From NCBI GenBank assembly GCA_937951685.1, contig CALFBG010000281.1:1-53803 (forward strand): DNA of 53,803 bases, read 5' to 3'. Origin of the DNA: an uncultured Saprospiraceae bacterium (lineage in GTDB: Bacteria; Bacteroidota; Bacteroidia; Chitinophagales; Saprospiraceae). The notes below the pieces were generated by a model, which saw only the letters and a program-made list of their open reading frames with translations, did not search any database and was not told where the DNA came from. Position numbers and translations under genes: made by a program. Shown here one piece after another: positions 52,207-53,803 of the stretch. The number at the start of each line of letters is the position of its first letter. Within the stretch, counting starts at the first letter, position 1.

Positions 52207-53010
52207 ATGAAATCACCCGCGCAGAATTATATCGAACAAAATAAAGCCGCATGGAACAATCGTACCGACTATCATGTCCAGTCTGATTTCTACGACATGG
52301 CTGCTTTCCGCAATGGAAAAAGCTCACTTAAATCAATTGAATTGGCTCTACTCGGCGATGTCAGTGGCAAAAGTATCCTACATTTACAATGCCACTTTGG
52401 GCAAGATAGTATGTCGCTCGCCAGAATGGGCGCGAAAGTTACGGGCGCAGATTTGTCTGACAAAGCGATCCAAAAAGCGAGAGAAATTAACGCAGAATTG
52501 GGCTTAGACGCCAAATTTGTCTGTTGCGACTTATACGATTTACCCCAGCATTTGGAAGGACAATTCGACTTCGTCTTCACCAGCTACGGAACGATCGGAT
52601 GGTTACCCGATATGGATAAATGGGCAGCTATTGTTGCTCAATACCTTAAACCTGGTGGACAACTTATTTTTGCAGATTTTCATCCCGTCGTTTGGATGTT
52701 TGACGATAACTTTGATTTTATTGAGTATCGTTATTTCAAGTCTGACCCCATTATTGATACCCAAACTGGCACTTACGCCGATCGTAACGCACCGATTGAG
52801 ATTGTAGATGTGAGTTGGAATCATAGTATGTCAGAAGTCATTACGAGCTTACTCGGTCAGGGCTTACGGCTCGTTGACTTACAGGAATACGATTATTCGC
52901 CTTACGATTGTTTTCAAGGCATGCAAAAAATAGGAGAAGATCAGTATACGATTCAAAAAATGGGCAATAAACTACCACTAGTTTACTCGATGGTTGTCCA
53001 AAAAGACTAA
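52207..53010 (+). CDS. Class I SAM-dependent methyltransferase
   Basis: A 267-residue methyltransferase of the UbiE/Methyltransf_11/25 type. The SAM-binding motif I is ILHLQCHFGQDSMSLARMGA and the acidic end of strand 2 is VTGADLSDKAI. Then come KFVCCDLYDLPQHL and FDFVFTSYGTIGWLPDMDKW, the post-I and post-II motifs, and LKPGGQLIFADFHPVVWMF. The N-terminal NYIEQNKAAWNNRTDYH is common in this group. The acceptor is unknown. The DUF1835 gene starts 4 bp after its stop, so the pair is coupled. Confidence 0.9.
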   Translation: MKSPAQNYIEQNKAAWNNRTDYHVQSDFYDMAAFRNGKSSLKSIELALLGDVSGKSILHLQCHFGQDSMSLARMGAKVTGADLSDKAIQKAREINAELGLDAKFVCCDLYDLPQHLEGQFDFVFTSYGTIGWLPDMDKWAAIVAQYLKPGGQLIFADFHPVVWMFDDNFDFIEYRYFKSDPIIDTQTGTYADRNAPIEIVDVSWNHSMSEVITSLLGQGLRLVDLQEYDYSPYDCFQGMQKIGEDQYTIQKMGNKLPLVYSMVVQKD

Positions 53011-53014
53011 ACCC

Positions 53015-53767
53015 ATGCCAGCAATTTATCATATCCTAAACGGCGATGCACTTCACGTAACGTTTCCACCGACTTTAGCCGAACCGCGTATTATTGCGCG
53101 AGAATGTCTCATAGAAGGAAGTCTCGCCGGCGAAACCATGACCGATTTTTGGGAAACCCGAGCGGCATTCATCGAGGCTTACTTTGGAGAAAATCAGGCG
53201 AGTTATCACAGCAAAGTTGTCACGGAGTTTCAAAAAATTATCGAACTACCAAAAGAAGCTACCATTAATTTATGGTTTGAAGATGATCTTTTCTGCTTGG
53301 TAAATTGCTGGTTTTGTTTGTCTTTATTAAAACCTTCTCATACTGTTTATCTGGTCAAGCCAGATCCAGAACAAGCTTGGTTGGGCTTCGGTCATATGTC
53401 GCCACAAGCTTTGGAAAAAGCATATAAAAAGCGCATTGCTTTAACTCCAACCGAAAGGGCACAATTGCTAAGTTGTTGGCAAGCATACCGCACAAACGAT
53501 TTCCCTCAATTAAAAAAACTTGCAGCCAATCCAAACCGCTGTTTCCCAAAATTAAAAGCAGTTTGCCAAGCTCACCTTGATCGTTTTCCAACGGCAGATA
53601 ACTTAAGTCGTCCCCTACAAATTTTACAAGATATTATTACCGAGCAAACCGACAAAAGCTTTCGTACGGTATTTCCGATATTTTTAAAACAAGCGGGGAT
53701 TTACGGTTTTGGGGATTTACAAGTCAAAAAGATGTATCAGCAACTCCGACCAGAAATTGAAGCTTAG
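53015..53767 (+). CDS. DUF1835 domain protein
   Basis: A 250-residue protein with the DUF1835 pattern: YHILNGDALHVTFPPTLAEP, IIARECLIEGSLAGETMTDFW, and WFEDDLFCLVNCWFCLSLL, where this group conserves W-F-E-x-D-x-F-C. The rest is helical. DUF1835 has no proven function. I use ATG 53015, 4 bp after the methyltransferase stop, because the family match starts at its second residue; an upstream in-frame ATG at 52994 lies inside the methyltransferase gene. Confidence 0.85.
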   Translation: MPAIYHILNGDALHVTFPPTLAEPRIIARECLIEGSLAGETMTDFWETRAAFIEAYFGENQASYHSKVVTEFQKIIELPKEATINLWFEDDLFCLVNCWFCLSLLKPSHTVYLVKPDPEQAWLGFGHMSPQALEKAYKKRIALTPTERAQLLSCWQAYRTNDFPQLKKLAANPNRCFPKLKAVCQAHLDRFPTADNLSRPLQILQDIITEQTDKSFRTVFPIFLKQAGIYGFGDLQVKKMYQQLRPEIEA

Positions 53768-53803
53768 ATGGAAAGTAAACAAGTAAAAACTAGCCACACT
53801 GCC
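53768..53803 (+). CDS. Possible start of a further gene, cut by the window end
   Basis: An ATG follows the TAG of the DUF1835 gene without a gap (TAGATG), and twelve codons (MESKQVKTSHTA) stay open to the end of the window. The tight junction suggests a coupled next gene, but the part seen is too short to identify. Confidence 0.3.
   Translation, partial: MESKQVKTSHTA

Overview
The window looks like a chromosomal segment of a member of the Bacteroidota, most probably Saprospiraceae or a close relative. The evidence is several proteins with type IX secretion (T9SS) C-terminal sorting domains, promoters of the TTTG-N19-TAnnTTTG type with almost no Shine-Dalgarno sequences, bacillithiol synthesis (BshC), the futalosine route to menaquinone (MqnB), and many lipoproteins and DUF families typical of that phylum. 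Base composition is AT-rich, especially between genes. I saw no rRNA, tRNA, CRISPR array or intact insertion sequence.

Layout. 0.5-9.5 kb: a small lipoprotein, a GlcD-like FAD oxidase, a glycerol catabolic operon (glpK, a DppB-type permease, glpD), bshC and accD. 10.1-13.9 kb: a compact cassette of two zinc-ribbon/DUF4178 proteins, an 82-residue membrane peptide and a membrane-fused spermidine synthase; this is the best candidate for a poorly described system. 14-18 kb: hemE, then a HaeIII/NgoPII-like restriction-modification pair with a consensus promoter, then an AP2/degenerate-HNH gene flanked by an 11-bp direct repeat. 18.4-25 kb: a RibD whose deaminase half has lost its zinc ligands, a periplasmic thioredoxin-like protein, a YjgR/HerA-like ATPase, a NucA-type nuclease, a GNAT, an HD-type hydrolase and a His-rich lipoprotein. 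25.8-33.5 kb: a PorV-like barrel, mqnB and rluF in one operon, then YceI, DUF3810, two thioredoxin-fold proteins, DUF58, PPK2 and Hsp15. 33.6-49.6 kb: an envelope and secretome region with an M57 metalloprotease, a T9SS subtilase, a DEAD-box helicase, a T9SS DUF1028 protein, GH20 hexosaminidase, CutC, GH2 beta-mannosidase and a MopE-motif T9SS protein. 49.8-53.8 kb: a frameshifted DJ-1/PfpI gene, a hypothetical protein, OsmC, a SAM methyltransferase and a DUF1835 protein.

How genes fit together. glpK and glpD turn glycerol into dihydroxyacetone phosphate while passing electrons to the quinone pool that mqnB helps to build. The GH20 and GH2 enzymes would trim GlcNAc and mannose from glycans at the cell envelope. 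BshC, TrxA, OsmC and the thioredoxin-like proteins serve thiol redox balance. Intrinsic terminators are clear at most gene ends, so transcription-unit boundaries are fairly well defined.

Signs of decay or transfer: the frameshifted DJ-1 gene, a C-terminal remnant of a DoxX-like membrane protein at 33.6 kb, the direct-repeat-flanked AP2/HNH gene beside the restriction system, and a 14-nt word that recurs between genes.
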